Shown here: positions 47,758 to 60,900 of the stretch, one piece after another
Layout of the letters: every line of letters begins with the position of its first letter
Position numbering within the stretch: position 1 is the stretch's first letter
Assembly: GCA_003640385.1 (NCBI GenBank)
Contig: RCAB01000090.1
Coordinates: 1 to 64,000, forward strand
From: Setaria digitata
Taxonomy: Eukaryota; Nematoda; Chromadorea; Rhabditida; Setariidae
Length of the DNA stretch: 64,000 bases
Direction of reading: 5' to 3'
Translations under genes and position numbers: made by a program
Notes under the pieces: model-generated
Seen by the model: only the letters and a program-made list of their open reading frames with translations
Told to the model about the DNA's origin: nothing
Databases searched by the model: none

Positions 47758-49220
47758 GTATTTTTTTCTTTATTTTAATAATAATTTGTTTTAAAAATAA
47801 AAAAAAATAAAAATTCTTTTAACAGTAATAATAGTAATAAAATTCTTAAGTCAATAATAATTATAGTTTTAATAATAATTCTTAAATCTAAAACATATTC
47901 ATCAACATAGTTTTCCTTGCGATATTATGATAGAAGGCAATACACGATATGTCTGTCTATGACTCGTCGCTTCTATGTGTCCGAATGAAATAAAAAATGA
48001 AATAAAATAATGCCGTGATGTTGAATCAGCGAATAAAACTTGGTAGAATTGAGTAATTGTTTGGCATAGACAGAAAGGCATACTGAAGTGATAAGACAAT
48101 GTATTTGTGTTGATGATTTTTCACCAATCTCTTCATGGAACTGTATATTTAGAATGTGGTAGTAGCTAATATGCGACAAAAAGCAGTGTCAATAGCAGAC
48201 AGGCCAACAGACCTTTGAAAGTATACATAGATGACCATATATCTATAAATATATCGTAATTGTTACTATAATATAATTGTTACTATAATAAAATTTAATC
48301 TTCAGATGTTGACCGTTCTTCGTAAACAGCTTATTTCACCCTAATATCCCCAATAAATATAATTTGTTTCTCACACAAACGTCACTAGTATATGTTTCTG
48401 TTTGCAAATGATTAAAATATATTCACTTAAAATCACAATTCTCTTATCACTATCGTGAAGATACATATATATAATGTTTACTTATTAAATGTTTAGTATT
48501 TTCCTCGATCATCGAACAGTAGTTCTTGCTTATTTTCCCTTGAGTTCGAGGTCTCTGAAGTTGCAGCACAATGGATGCAATTAGGTGATTTCATGACGAG
48601 TACATAAAGTGAATCACATTACAACTTCTATTTTTGAATAGCAGTGCATGATAATCACTATTATAAAACTTATTGGGATTCTGAAATTTTGAATCAGCTT
48701 TTTCTCATTCCTTTCTTCAGTTCTTGACTTATGTCACAAATCATGATAGATATATTGATCAGAAAATGGAATAAATGAAGGATTAGCATTAGTAAGACAA
48801 AGCTTTCTAAGGAAAATTTATGCACTAACGTGTGTTCTGCTAGATTGTATCCATGACCGATGAATAATGAAAAAAAAAGAAAGAATTAAGTCGAAATTCT
48901 TCCTATGGCATCTGCAGTGATATCCGAAAAACAAATATTCCATTTGACATACATCCAAACTCTAGTTGCTGTACACCACTAATTAAGCATAAGAAGATTG
49001 AAAACTATCGCCAGATACTGGGCTATTTTCCACAGTTCAAGCACATCTGAAGATAAGGAACATTTTCTTCATGATCCGTACTTGCAACTGTCGTTAGCAG
49101 TCGCAATACCTGCAGAGGCTCGATGTCGCTCTTCTTCTAGCTTTTTTCTATTTTGTCATTGGTCACTGGATTTTAGTCCAAAAAGCATTTATCCATAATT
49201 ATATTAGCAAGCCGAACACA
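47758..49220. other. No gene recognised
   Basis: AT-rich DNA with a short tandem duplication, TAATTGTTACTATAATA, at about 48258-48292. The open frames at 47902-48179 (minus) and 48998-49198 (plus) lack family features or fitting splice contexts. Confidence 0.5.
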
Positions 49221-49454
49221 TCATCTACTCTTATTAGCAAAAAGCTTCCAAAACCCATTCTCTCTCTTTTCGATTTCACTACTCGCATTAGCATTGCCAT
49301 TATTACTTGTTAGGCCACCTTCAAAATGACCACTCTTCTTTCTTTCCTTTATATGTCTTTCATTTGCATAATTACTCTTATCTAATTTAGATTTCTTCTT
49401 AAATTTGATATTTTGATTCTTTCTGTTGGTAAAATTTCTGATAAGATAGTGCAA
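49221..49454 (-). other. Weak candidate ORF, 77 aa, Lys/Asn-rich
   Basis: A minus-strand frame, MHYLIRNFTNRKNQNIKFKK and onward, with a basic polar stretch and an ending ENGFWKLFANKSR. The composition (Lys, Asn) is what AT-rich noncoding DNA also gives, and I recognise no family. It might be a terminal exon of an undetected gene. Kept only as a lead. Confidence 0.15.
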
Positions 49455-52007
49455 TTGATTAGACGTTACAAAGAATCAAGTTTTTACTTCCATGAAAATA
49501 GTAAATGATAGAAGAAATGAAAGGAAGAGGCAGTAATCAAATAGTTGCAAAGCAAGTGAACTTTCCTATATGTTTTCAAGAAGTTACTGGATATGAAACC
49601 GAAAGTATGCCATATTTGATGTCAGACTTCATCAGCTTAGTTTATGTGTTTACGTTATTATCTAAGCTTACTTTTCCATTCATTCTATTGTGAATTATTT
49701 ATTTAAATAGCTTACTTCACTTTGTCAGCATACTTACGCTTCTTAACTCTTTACTTTCCCCACTTTCGTATTTTCGTCGTCTATCCTCATTTCTCCTTTC
49801 CTAACACAATTTCATCATTTCATCTGTTGCTCAAAATGAGACCGATGTAATAAAACGATAAGCATCACTTCTCTCGCTTGACTTACTTTACATGTCATAT
49901 TTTCCTTATTTCAAGCATGCATATTGCAAAATGGATATGCTTTTTTTACGTTCCATTGTAATACAAAGTTTCCACGTTTTATAAGAGAGGCCTTTTACCA
50001 TGAAAATTTTCAATCATTACCAATTAAATATACCGAAATATCCACTCGAAGTTAAGCAGCTGTAACACATGTTCATGTTGAGATGAATGTTTTCAATATC
50101 AAATTACTCACTTATTCATTAACACATTCACCGATTGAAGAAGTTAGTCGTTGATATTTTACTTCCTGTATTCATTGTCATGTTGAATTGAAGGAAAAGT
50201 AATTTCCGTTCTGATTAAACAAAGTAAGAGAGGAAAGAGCAAGAAGGAGAGGAATTTGGAAGGATTGATTTCAGCTGCAATATTACTCGGTTCCATCAAT
50301 AGGATTTAATACTCATCCACCGAGTTTTTGGAAATTTAATTTGAGAGTATTTCAATGTTCGTCAAATTACTTGGTGAAACACTGATTTCAGCTCAACAAC
50401 AGTCTTAATACAATAGACCAATAATACTGCCATTCCAGTAGAAAGCAGAGTTACATTCGGAATCATCGACATGCAGTTCACATCAAATTATTCCGCGCAA
50501 TTACTTCGTTACTAACGATATTAGTGAGCTCACAATAACGATAACTTAAATGTCCGAGAAGTGATACATGATAGGATTAAGTTTTTGCGGAATCTCACTA
50601 GCAGAGGGAGAGCGAACTGGATCCTATCCGTATCATTCGTATCCAATCTTTCTATGAACAACAAATTTTGTTTTATGAACTGTTTCACCAAATTGCTACT
50701 AGCTGAAAAGATATGCCATAAAGAGTGTTTAGACAACACCTAGAGCAAGAATTTAGTAAGAATTTTAATATTATGTAAGACTTTTCTGTGAATATGGAAA
50801 AATAGGAGCCTCCTAATTCTCATTGTTGCCGTTGTTGCCTTGACATAAAGCTGTTAGTCTAGGCGGACTTCCCCTCACTGCATTTCCATTTCAATAACTA
50901 TTCATTTTCAGCTGTCCAAGGTTTTGCTGGCATCGCCATCTTTAAATTTTCTACAAACTTTCAAATTTCTCCTGAATGAGTAAGCATATCTGTGTTAGAA
51001 GTTGATGATTAGCTTCAAAAATTCAGATCATTGTGTACAGTTTGAAGTTTTGTCAGAAACTGTTAGCTTTTAGCTTTGGAGGAGAAGTGATTAACCCTAA
51101 TTTTTCAAAACTATTCCTTAATGATGAATATAAGTGCATCAAGCTTTTCGGAGCGATATTGTAAAATGCGTTAGAAAAATTACAAAACCAAATATCATCT
51201 GTATGTTTTTGGCGTGTCGGTACCATAACTTTTAATTTATCTTTTAGAGCAAAATTTTTAAAATGCTTCATTAAAACAGGCTTTCAACTAGTTATTCCGG
51301 ATTGCTCGCTAACACTTGAAAATTAAAACTCCTCTTAAACATTTAAAAATTAAATCCAAACGGAAATAAAAAAATTGATGATTTTTCTAGGTTGTTTGTT
51401 TTGAACAAATTTCCTGACAAAACTATGAATCCTTAATACTTCGTCTGCAAATCAGCATTGATAAAGCGCTTGCAGTTTTGAATAAGGTATAAGCATTACT
51501 TTCGTGAAAAAAAAAAAAAAAAAAAAAATACATGATTTTGACGCATACTTTAGAAGCTCTCTTTAGTTCTAAAATAATGAACTTGGTTGCCAGTAATATG
51601 AATCATGAAAGTTTTTTTCTAGAATACAATGAGTTGTTTTACTTATGTATAATGCTATTCTAATTTTGTCAACTTTGAATTTTGGATTTGATTAATCGTA
51701 TTGGCGGAAAGATTTCGGTTTACTTTCATATGACTATAAATTCGTTATTTGTTATAATTGAAGAAGAAAACATGAAAAAAGTGATATGAATATTTGGAAT
51801 TATAAGTACTTATTTTTGGACTAATATGCAGATGGTTATAATGGACGGTTTTGGTAATTCATAATTTTCCTGGCTAAAATTGCATGAATTTCAGATTGAC
51901 AAAATGGCAGCAAATATCAAGGGAGAAAAACTGCCCACGTTTTGGCAAAATATTTTCAGTTTTCCATGCTTCCTTTTATTTTGAATTTAAGATAAAATTT
52001 ACTTGAA

Positions 52008-52079
52008 TTTTTGTCCTGTTAATATCATTTCTTAATCTACAATGAATGTGAAAAAAATAGATCATTAACAGGACAAAAA
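52008..52079. repeat. Inverted repeat, 16-bp arms
   Basis: TTTTTGTCCTGTTAAT (52008-52023) and its reverse complement ATTAACAGGACAAAAA (52064-52079), separated by 40 bases. No coding context. Confidence 0.8.
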
Positions 52080-53524
52080 GTGAAAAGCAGGAATGACTAT
52101 CGGAATTGCACGGATAGTATAGCCATTCATTTGCGAATGTTTTTTAATATAAAGCGTCAAATTTCTGTAATACAAAGCGCAATTATTTTCTCACCAACAT
52201 AATGAAAACCTGCTTCACAAATTAATGTGGCTGCAAGTATATATCATTTTAATGTTTATTTCTTGCTTTAAATTTCCGAATTATAACTTATTGTTTCCTT
52301 TATTACATTTGTTTTAGATTAAGGGAACGATGCTCAAAAAAAAAAAAAAAAAAAAATTCGAATAATTTTCTGATTTGGGTTCAGAATAGGTCATTCTGAA
52401 GTTAATTTATAATCAGATGCTCTTTATGAACATTTAGTGTAGCTATAGTTCAAAACTTTTATAAACTAAGATGAAGGTGTTCGAGGTGGATTGTGCTGGA
52501 AGCTGATACTGACAATGAAGAACAATAATAGCCTTCAGAATACAAGGAAATTGTTTAAGGATAACGGCATCATTTGAATTTTAGATGATTTTGAAAGTTC
52601 AGTAGCTGCTTTGAAGTATTTTTCTCTTTTCTTCCTCGGCTATTTCTCTTCTGTTGCATATGACAGAAATGCGTTGTTTACGACAGTCTTGAGGGTTGAC
52701 GTTCTCAAGTACCTTCGAAAGGTGAGTTTGTACAAGAATAAGCTATGATTAATGTTTCTTAAACTACTGCTACCGATACTTTCAGAATCTCTGTGAAAGA
52801 AGTATGCCCGGTAGATCGATAGATGCATCGAAAACATTATTGCCTTTAGCTGTTTTCGGAAAAAGAAAAAACTTAAGGCTTCTCCATGACAACACCTGAT
52901 TAAACGTCGGAATAACTGATGCTTCAAAAGATGAAGAAATTACGCTGCGAAGTTACGACGTTCATCTTTCATATTTTTCCTACCTCTTGCCATTCGATTA
53001 TTGCCTCTTCAAAAACAAAGGGGAATAATAATAAATGGAAAGTGTCTCCAGAAGCAAAATACATGGATTTTTTCTCTCAAAAATTCCTCGAATTCTCAAA
53101 TTTGAAGTACGATTTTCTACACTGAAAAAAAAAAATCATTTCTCGTCAAGAAAAATCTATTTATTCATTCCTTGTTTGAGTGAGAACATTTTAAGCCATT
53201 TATGAGGATTTACAAAATACATAATTTAAAGTCTCATATATATTTTTGCTTGATGTGCTAAATTTTCTAACATGGCTAGTAATCTGATTAATAAAGGAGT
53301 TTGTCAGCAGTGGCAAAAAGCCCGAAATCATAATAAAGAAGTGAAAAACAAAGAAGAGATTTTGGGAGAAGAAACTTGTAATATCCAGTTTTTTTTTTAT
53401 ATATATATAAAACCAACATATATGAACTTCAGTTGAATGCAACTTTTAGCGTCATTTGAAGATCTAATTTTATAAAAATCATATTACCGTCAGTTTGCAA
53501 GAATTATATGAGTTTTTTTTTTTT

Positions 53525-53737
53525 GAAAAATACATTCGTCTTTAACACCTCACTTAATTAGTTTTCCGCATACTTTAATCAATCTTATTTATTTAAGTGG
53601 TTTTAATTATCTTCTTTTGCAATTTTTAGANGAAAAATACATTCGTCTTTAACACCTCACTTAATTAGTTTTTCGCATACTTAAATCAATCTTATTTATT
53701 TAAGTGGTTTTAATTATCTTCTTTTGCAATTTTTAGA
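53525..53737 (+). repeat. 106-bp direct duplication flanking an N
   Basis: 53525-53630 and 53632-53737 are nearly identical (two differences seen) and separated by a single N at 53631. This is the usual look of an imperfect contig join in which overlapping ends were not merged. A genuine tandem duplication is less likely. Confidence 0.9.
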
Positions 53738-55285
53738 GAATAAGTTCCATTTGACTGAAACTAGATGTTAATGGTTTCCCTTTGGTGCCATTTTGAGCTT
53801 ATGTATAGCCGGCTCTCTTCGGCTAAGCCTTATTGAGAAAGCATTTTATTAAATGATGGATAGCTCGAACTTAGCCAAGTGTCAAGTGGAACAAGATAGT
53901 TAATTAGCCAGCTTCGTATATCATTTCGACAGTTATCATCATTTAAGCGGAATAATTCACTTTTAACCCCTTCGAATCCAACATTTGCTGTTCCGAATAA
54001 CAAAGATCTGATATAAGCAGATCATTAATTCTTGAAGGAATGAAAAATTTTGGTTACTGTTGAAAAAAACTTATCAATATCCGATATTTGTTAGTTTTTT
54101 TTGTTTGGAAGTAGTAATTCAGGTTGTTCTTTTTATTTAGGCTTCTCTTTTCATCGGTATCTCCAACATTATCCAACAATTTCTTTGCGGTATTAGTTCA
54201 GTAATTTCTTGTTATTTAAAGAATTTTTTCGTTCCTACTATAATTTTGATCATTTCATGTGCAAATTGACTCTGCTGCTGAAATGTCCGTGAAGATGAGA
54301 ATCTGGCTAACTGTTAAGAAATCTGTGAGAAACTTGCAAATATTAAATGATACTGAGGTATATTCAGCAATATGATGAGTAAGCAACATCCTTGCAAATG
54401 ATCAAAAATTGGGAAGTTCTTTCAATAAAGTTAAAGAGCAATTAAAGTAGTATCAAAGAAATTGGTAGCTATTACTTTTCGTAGGAAAAAAAAAAGAAAA
54501 ACTACAGATACTTGAATATGAGGCTATTTGTTTATTTCAGAATTTCAAACTTTCAGTTTTCCTAATTTAATTCTGACATCTGCTCTTGATTAAACAAATA
54601 CTCAACCTGCGCTGGAGACTAAAAATCAGAAAAACCGCAAATGAAATTTGCACTTCCGCGGAATTTCAGAAACACTCTAAATCCTTTCACAATAGAGATG
54701 TAACTTTTTTTTTAGAAAATTGGTGATTTTTTTGTTACCCAAATAAGGATGAAGTTATTGTTAGCCATAGTTATTGCAGAAGTTGATTTGTTGTTCAACT
54801 TGAAATGAAAGATTAAAGGAGTGAAACTAAAAAGAATTTGCGTCAGTTATTTGGACGAAGAATATAAGTGTAAGTTTGAATTGCCTTAGAATGCTGGATA
54901 TCCAGAAAAAATTCGGAAGAATCTGGAAGACAGGAGGAGCCTTCTGGGAGGTGAGAGAAGGGGGAAGAAAGCGGATTCAAAATTTTGTCTGGTGACCAAT
55001 GTTTCGGTAAGATAACCGTACATTTGTTGTATGAAACCGAAAACTGTTCGATTTTACAACTTGCGAATTAAAGAATCAATTTTTTAATCAAGTGCTCGGA
55101 CCTTTTCGTCTGAAGCATCAAATAATAATTAAATTTTGTGAATTGTCAAAATAAATGCGATCTTTTTCAGAAATGGGAACAAAGCATATTTTTATCTGAA
55201 TGAAAAGTTTGCATAAGCTTCTTATGTCGTCTGATGTTGACAGCTTTTTCAAAACAGCGATGTCAAAGCGATCGCAATTTCAGAT

Positions 55286-57875
55286 ATGTTTTTGATAGCG
55301 AAAATAGTACGTGGTAGGCGGCTGCTGCAAGAACTTGAAGCTGAGGCTGAAAAAAAAGCAACCGAGAGAGCAGTTGTGGCAGAAACAACAGCGACAACGC
55401 TACGACGAAGTGGAATGGGAAGTCGGACGGTGGAGGTAGGACAGGTTTGCGTAACCTGTTTTTTCTGATTCATTGCTGTGACGATAGTTTCGAATCAACT
55501 GGAATCTATTGTGACCAAATTTGTTTGCTACGAAACTTAAAGAAAATAAATTGAAATTTAAAATCGAATAAGATGAAATTTCAGTCTGAAGCAGGACCAT
55601 CTAACGCCACCAGCACTCACACAACTTCTATGTCGCCGACTTGCAGGTCTGTCTTGCATTTCAGTTCATTGTTATTAAGTGACACTTCCAGAATACCTTA
55701 GAAAAGCTGAACTGAAATAAAGTCAATAATCAGTAGCTCAATTGGACGCTTTCTTTCCAAGTTTCCTCTGTTACGAGCACATTACAAGCATATTCTTTTA
55801 CTTTTTCCTTGATATTCTAACAGTCCTGGCAAATTCCATTAAAGTCATCATTTTTTTTTCTATCAGATAGAAAACTTAAGGCGGAAATTGTTATGCAACT
55901 CACCCTAATCAGTTAATTTTCCTATGGATCAAAGTTGCGCTATTTCTCACAATCAGTAACTGCACAATTTTTTCACTGTGACCTTTAAAAGAGCACTTAA
56001 AATTGAATTTCTAAACTGATCAGTTGTCTTTTGGTAATTGAACTAGATCTAGTCAGCATTTATCATTAAAGATTAGGTTTAGGAAAGTAAATTTCTCTCT
56101 CGCAGGGATCCTGGCATCTCAGTTCATTCTGCAGTGCTGAAAATAGTATGACAGCACTTTCGATATTGCAAGTCTTGTCCTTCACTTCTTGTTTCTTAGT
56201 AAACTTTGCTGAATTCAAATCATTAAATCTTAAAGCAAGATTAGAATACCAAAAAAGGAGTAACTCGCCTCACCGGTTTTAAAAAATTCTTCTGCTCTCC
56301 GTCAGCACAGCGTAAACACTGCGATTTTCACTCACTGAGTTGTCATTGACGAATAACACGAACGTGTAATTAAGCATTATTTTAATTTCTTTACATATAA
56401 AATAAAATAAACGGGACATCAAGCATTATCACTGATACATAATACATTACCGATATACGATATCATTTGCTTCACAGAAGGACGGAAACGACATCCGACA
56501 AGCAAATAATGCATTTTTCTTGCAGTTCCATAACCGTCAATTATTTATTTAGTCTCGAGATCTACTGACCAGAGTGTGTGAGCGTCGTTTTATTTTTCCT
56601 CCGCGAGTTCATTCAGATAAACTGAAATGGAAATGTCTCTCCCAAGTTAGAAAAGCAAATGCACTACCAATTAATTAAGCATTATTTTAATTTCGAAGTA
56701 TATATCTCGAAGTTTTACTCGCTGAAGTTGCTACTATCAGTATATATTTTTAACCCTTCTAACTGGAAGCACTATTTTAGAAAGCTATTTTAGAACCAAC
56801 TTGATTTGATAACTGAATATGACAAGTAAGAAGAAACAAAGGATTAGGTTTAAAAAATATTTTTTAAAATAGTTTAAAACAACATTTTGTGTTAATTATG
56901 AGCAGCCGTCAAATTTGGTGGTTTAGGAGTTTCAGGCAACCTGAATATGCATCTGTTCATATTTGCTTTGTGACAAAATTTAGTTTTTGTAAAAATATTT
57001 TGCTTTTCAGAAAAAAATTATGAACAGCTTACAATTACAAAAGTTCAAATTCAGACAATAGTTAGAACTCAGGAATGAAAACTTAGCAGGATAAGCTTGA
57101 TAAACGTGCCAATGATTGTCACACTTGGTAAGTATCGCATTATAACTTATTCTAGACTAGAATAAGCACATGAGGTCGAAATCTGCTTATTGGGATAACC
57201 CAGACATCTCAGAATTGATCATAGAAACTTCAAGTTTTTGCAACAGCATTTGCTCATATTCTCTACTCTAGACTTTCAGTCTATTAATAATATTGCCATC
57301 CCGAGTCTTAAAATGCAATAACTCATTGATATGTAAATGTTTGAGCTAACCACCTTAAAACTCAACTTTTGAATGAAAGCGAGTTAGAAGGACGCAGTTG
57401 CAAAGTAGGATTTGTTTTCCATTGTGATTCAAAAATAATCTGTCACTCTTATCTGAATATGGAAATAAGAAACTTAGCAATCTGTGAAAACAAAATCTGA
57501 CTGCTTCATTATTGCATATTATTATAGTCACCAACCCTAATATTTTAGTAATTAATCATTATATAATTAACAATGACAACAATAATAATAATTAGCAAAA
57601 ATAATCAATATTTATAATTAATAATAATGATTAGTATTAATAATTAGTAATAACAACTAACAATAAGGATTAATAATAGTAAAAAATAATAATAATATAC
57701 GATAATGATATTAGTTGATAATAATGATATTAATATATAATAATACACAATAATAATACTATAGTACTTATTGTTAATTATTAATACCAATTATTTTTGT
57801 TAGTTATATCATTGTTTTATTAATTATACAATAATTAATTAGTAACATATCATTTATTTATTAATATCACTGTTA

Positions 57876-57923
<48 letters not shown>

Positions 57924-60900
57924 CATGATCATTGTCAACATCACTTACTATTTATCATTGTTATTATCTTTAATAATAACCACAATTAGAATCACTCACT
58001 GTTATTAGCGCAATCTCATATCTGGTTGCAACTTCACATCATAGTTGCTATTTTGAGCTATTATGAATTTCATTGCAGGATTGTACAAGAACTTTGTTTT
58101 ATCATTGCTCTCTGTTCTCTTAAATGATAATTGAACAATTCATAAAATTCAGGCTGATTTTTATAAATGAAGGTCCAAGTTTGGATTATATATAATTATA
58201 ATAAACATTCAATGAATTTCCTTACTATACATACACTAATTAAGTATGCATCACTTAGTCAGGAAACGGCAATTTGTGAAAAATAACAGTAGGAAGTGCT
58301 CCTAAATAGTTGTTGTTCTCTTATTTTCTCAGTAACTGAAACTTTAATTTGGCCTATTTTCTTGTAAGCACGACTAGCATAAAATTAATTATGAGAGTTA
58401 GATCCTCGGGGAGAAAATTGTAGCTGTAAATAAACATTTTCTCTTGTGAGAGACGTGTATAATTAAGAAATTTTATTAAAAAAAAAAAGTTTTTCAGTCC
58501 TTAAAATTTTACTGCCAACATTATTCTTTAACGCATAGTTTCATAGTAATAATAGTAGTCTGATTCTGAATAAATCTGACTTCAAACACTGCACCTGAAA
58601 TCATAATTTCAGTAACCAGCAAACTTTCACTCTCTTATTATCACCTATGTTTGTTTCTTCGCTTTAGATTGCGTAAGTCAAAAAAAGTTGGGGCGCTAAT
58701 TGAGCATCAAACAAAATCGGAAAGTTTGAGAAGTTGTGCTGTGTAAAGAAAGAAATCGATCGGCACTGTTCAATTAAAAGGAATAAGTGTTGATTAGAGA
58801 ACTCTGAGAGACTACTTCCAGACATATTGTCTAGAAGACTGCTAGCTTATCTTTTAAACCAAACTCTGCTGGGGAGATTTTTGGAATTTTAAAACGCATT
58901 ACATCGTGCAAATATGTCTAAATTTTAGTTACAGAAGTCTTTTTGATTATTTCATTCGCTGGAAGTTATTATGAATGATATAAACTATGCACAGGAAGGT
59001 AGTTATTAAGATGATCAGAATGCAGCTGCACTCTTATCAGCTATCACTCTCGATAATCAGCAGAAAATTTACTACCAATTTAGCCAGTGTTGAATTGTTA
59101 TGATTAGAGAAAGAATTTTAATCTCTTCAGCATGATGTGCGGAGACATTTGATGAGACGTGCAATTTGCCTTATGAAATAGTTTAAGCATTTTTTAGATT
59201 TCAGGTTTGGAAAATTTTCTTTTAATTTAATTTTTTTTTCTTATCAAAAAAAAGCAGAAAATCTGAAGCTTTACACGCAGATTTCGAACATGGTTATAAT
59301 TTAAACATTTAAGTAATATATTCTTCCTAAAACGGAAGCAAAAAAGAGAAAAAAAAGGAAAAAGTGATATTTTGTATCCATTTTTCTTTTTTTCTTGAGA
59401 AGAAAAAAATATTTCGTTTGCTAAGAATGGGAATTTCTCTTCCCTCTTATTGAATTCCACTTGAAAGATGCAAATTATTGTTTTTTCAGTATAATGAAAT
59501 ACATTGAGGATAAAAGCAATTTCTCAAAAAACTTTTCTTTCAGAAATCTTAGTACCAAGACTTCCTTATTTTGCTAGTATTATTACCCAAGTCATCCTCC
59601 CTCAACATCTTCCTTTTCTCACCATCTTAAAGCAAGCTTAGTTTAAATACAGTAACTTAGCCTTTACCAATTCGACTAAAAAGTATTTACTTCCATATCA
59701 TAATTTTTTCCAAGCTCTTCTTAATTGGGGAAATCCCGGAATAGCTACTATTAATTACAACATCTGTTCTAGACTACAGTCTGGAGTTGCAAGTGTGAAG
59801 ATCGCTTTGTGGAAAAAGTTGCGGCCAGTCATTTTAGAATCAAATTAATAAATCGCTGCTTATCCTTTCTGTTTTTTCTCACTTCATATTGGTCCCATTT
59901 TCCCCTTCGTACCTCCTACCAGTGGTTTTCTATAAAATGAAATGCATTGAAGATAGAAACAAATGTTTTTCTTTCTCGCACCAATGGCTGAGAAGAATTT
60001 TAGAAATAGTTTCGCTTAAGTATTACTGGATGAAACATGCTTATTGTTTCTAAATGGTATGTTTTCGATTGCAGATACGAATAAGAACTGTTATCCTAAA
60101 GTGGAATTTACGTCTTGGTACTTTTACTCAATATCTCCATGTCCTGCATTACACATGTAGCAGATGAAAAGTAAATTAGAAGCTGAAGTTATTGACTTGC
60201 TACAGATCTGAAGCGACGGAACATACAAGCAAATCTTAAATCCTCGCCCATGTAGAGATTCTGAAGACTGCTCATACTTTTTCATGTTTTCAATCTCTGA
60301 ACAAATTTCCTCTACTCAGTTGTTCGATTCTTAGAAAAGACTGCCTGTTGATGTTGATGGTTTACAGAAAGGCTGTAAGGCAGAAAACGGATACCTCATT
60401 ACCAGAGGAAGTTGAAGCTGATTTAAGCATTAGCGACTTTACAATGTCTACTCATTTACGGCGGTCATCCAGCATGCCAAGTGTTTCCGATGCAATCATC
60501 AGTAAGTACTAGTTATGATTTTTAAAATCGAAAATTAAATCAAAGTAGCCTTTGATCCTACTTTTTACAATGCAGATCTCGATCTTGCACTAGTTATTTT
60601 GCAGCTCCGGTTTTAAAGCATTATGATTATGACTCAAAACTGAATCGACTCCAGAAACGATTTCTGCGCTTCACGTGGCATCGTTTGCAAACTAGGAATG
60701 GTGGAAAAAGAGTTGGAAATGTTTTCGAAGAGGTGGCTTATCCTAATACCTTGCTGAGTTAACCACTTTAATCTAAACTTCTAAATGATTCCAAAATTTG
60801 AAAAAAGCATGGTAATGGTGAGTGCTTCAAAATGAATTTGTTCTTGATCATTGATATCGTTCAACAATTAATCCTTTTCTGGCGCTTCACACTTAAAAGT

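Larger units (their letters stand above)
49455..55285. other. Gene-poor stretch, no supported gene
   Basis: About 5.8 kb of AT-rich DNA. It includes poly(A/T) runs (51509-51528, 52335-52355), an inverted repeat at 52008-52079 and a duplicated 106-bp block around an N at 53631. Short open frames of 60-95 codons are present on both strands, but none shows a domain, a signal peptide or a consistent exon chain. Confidence 0.5.

Noticed and set aside
57540..57990. Possible CRISPR-like or regular spaced repeat array
   Set aside because: It is a degenerate trinucleotide tract without constant repeats and unique spacers, in a eukaryotic intron.
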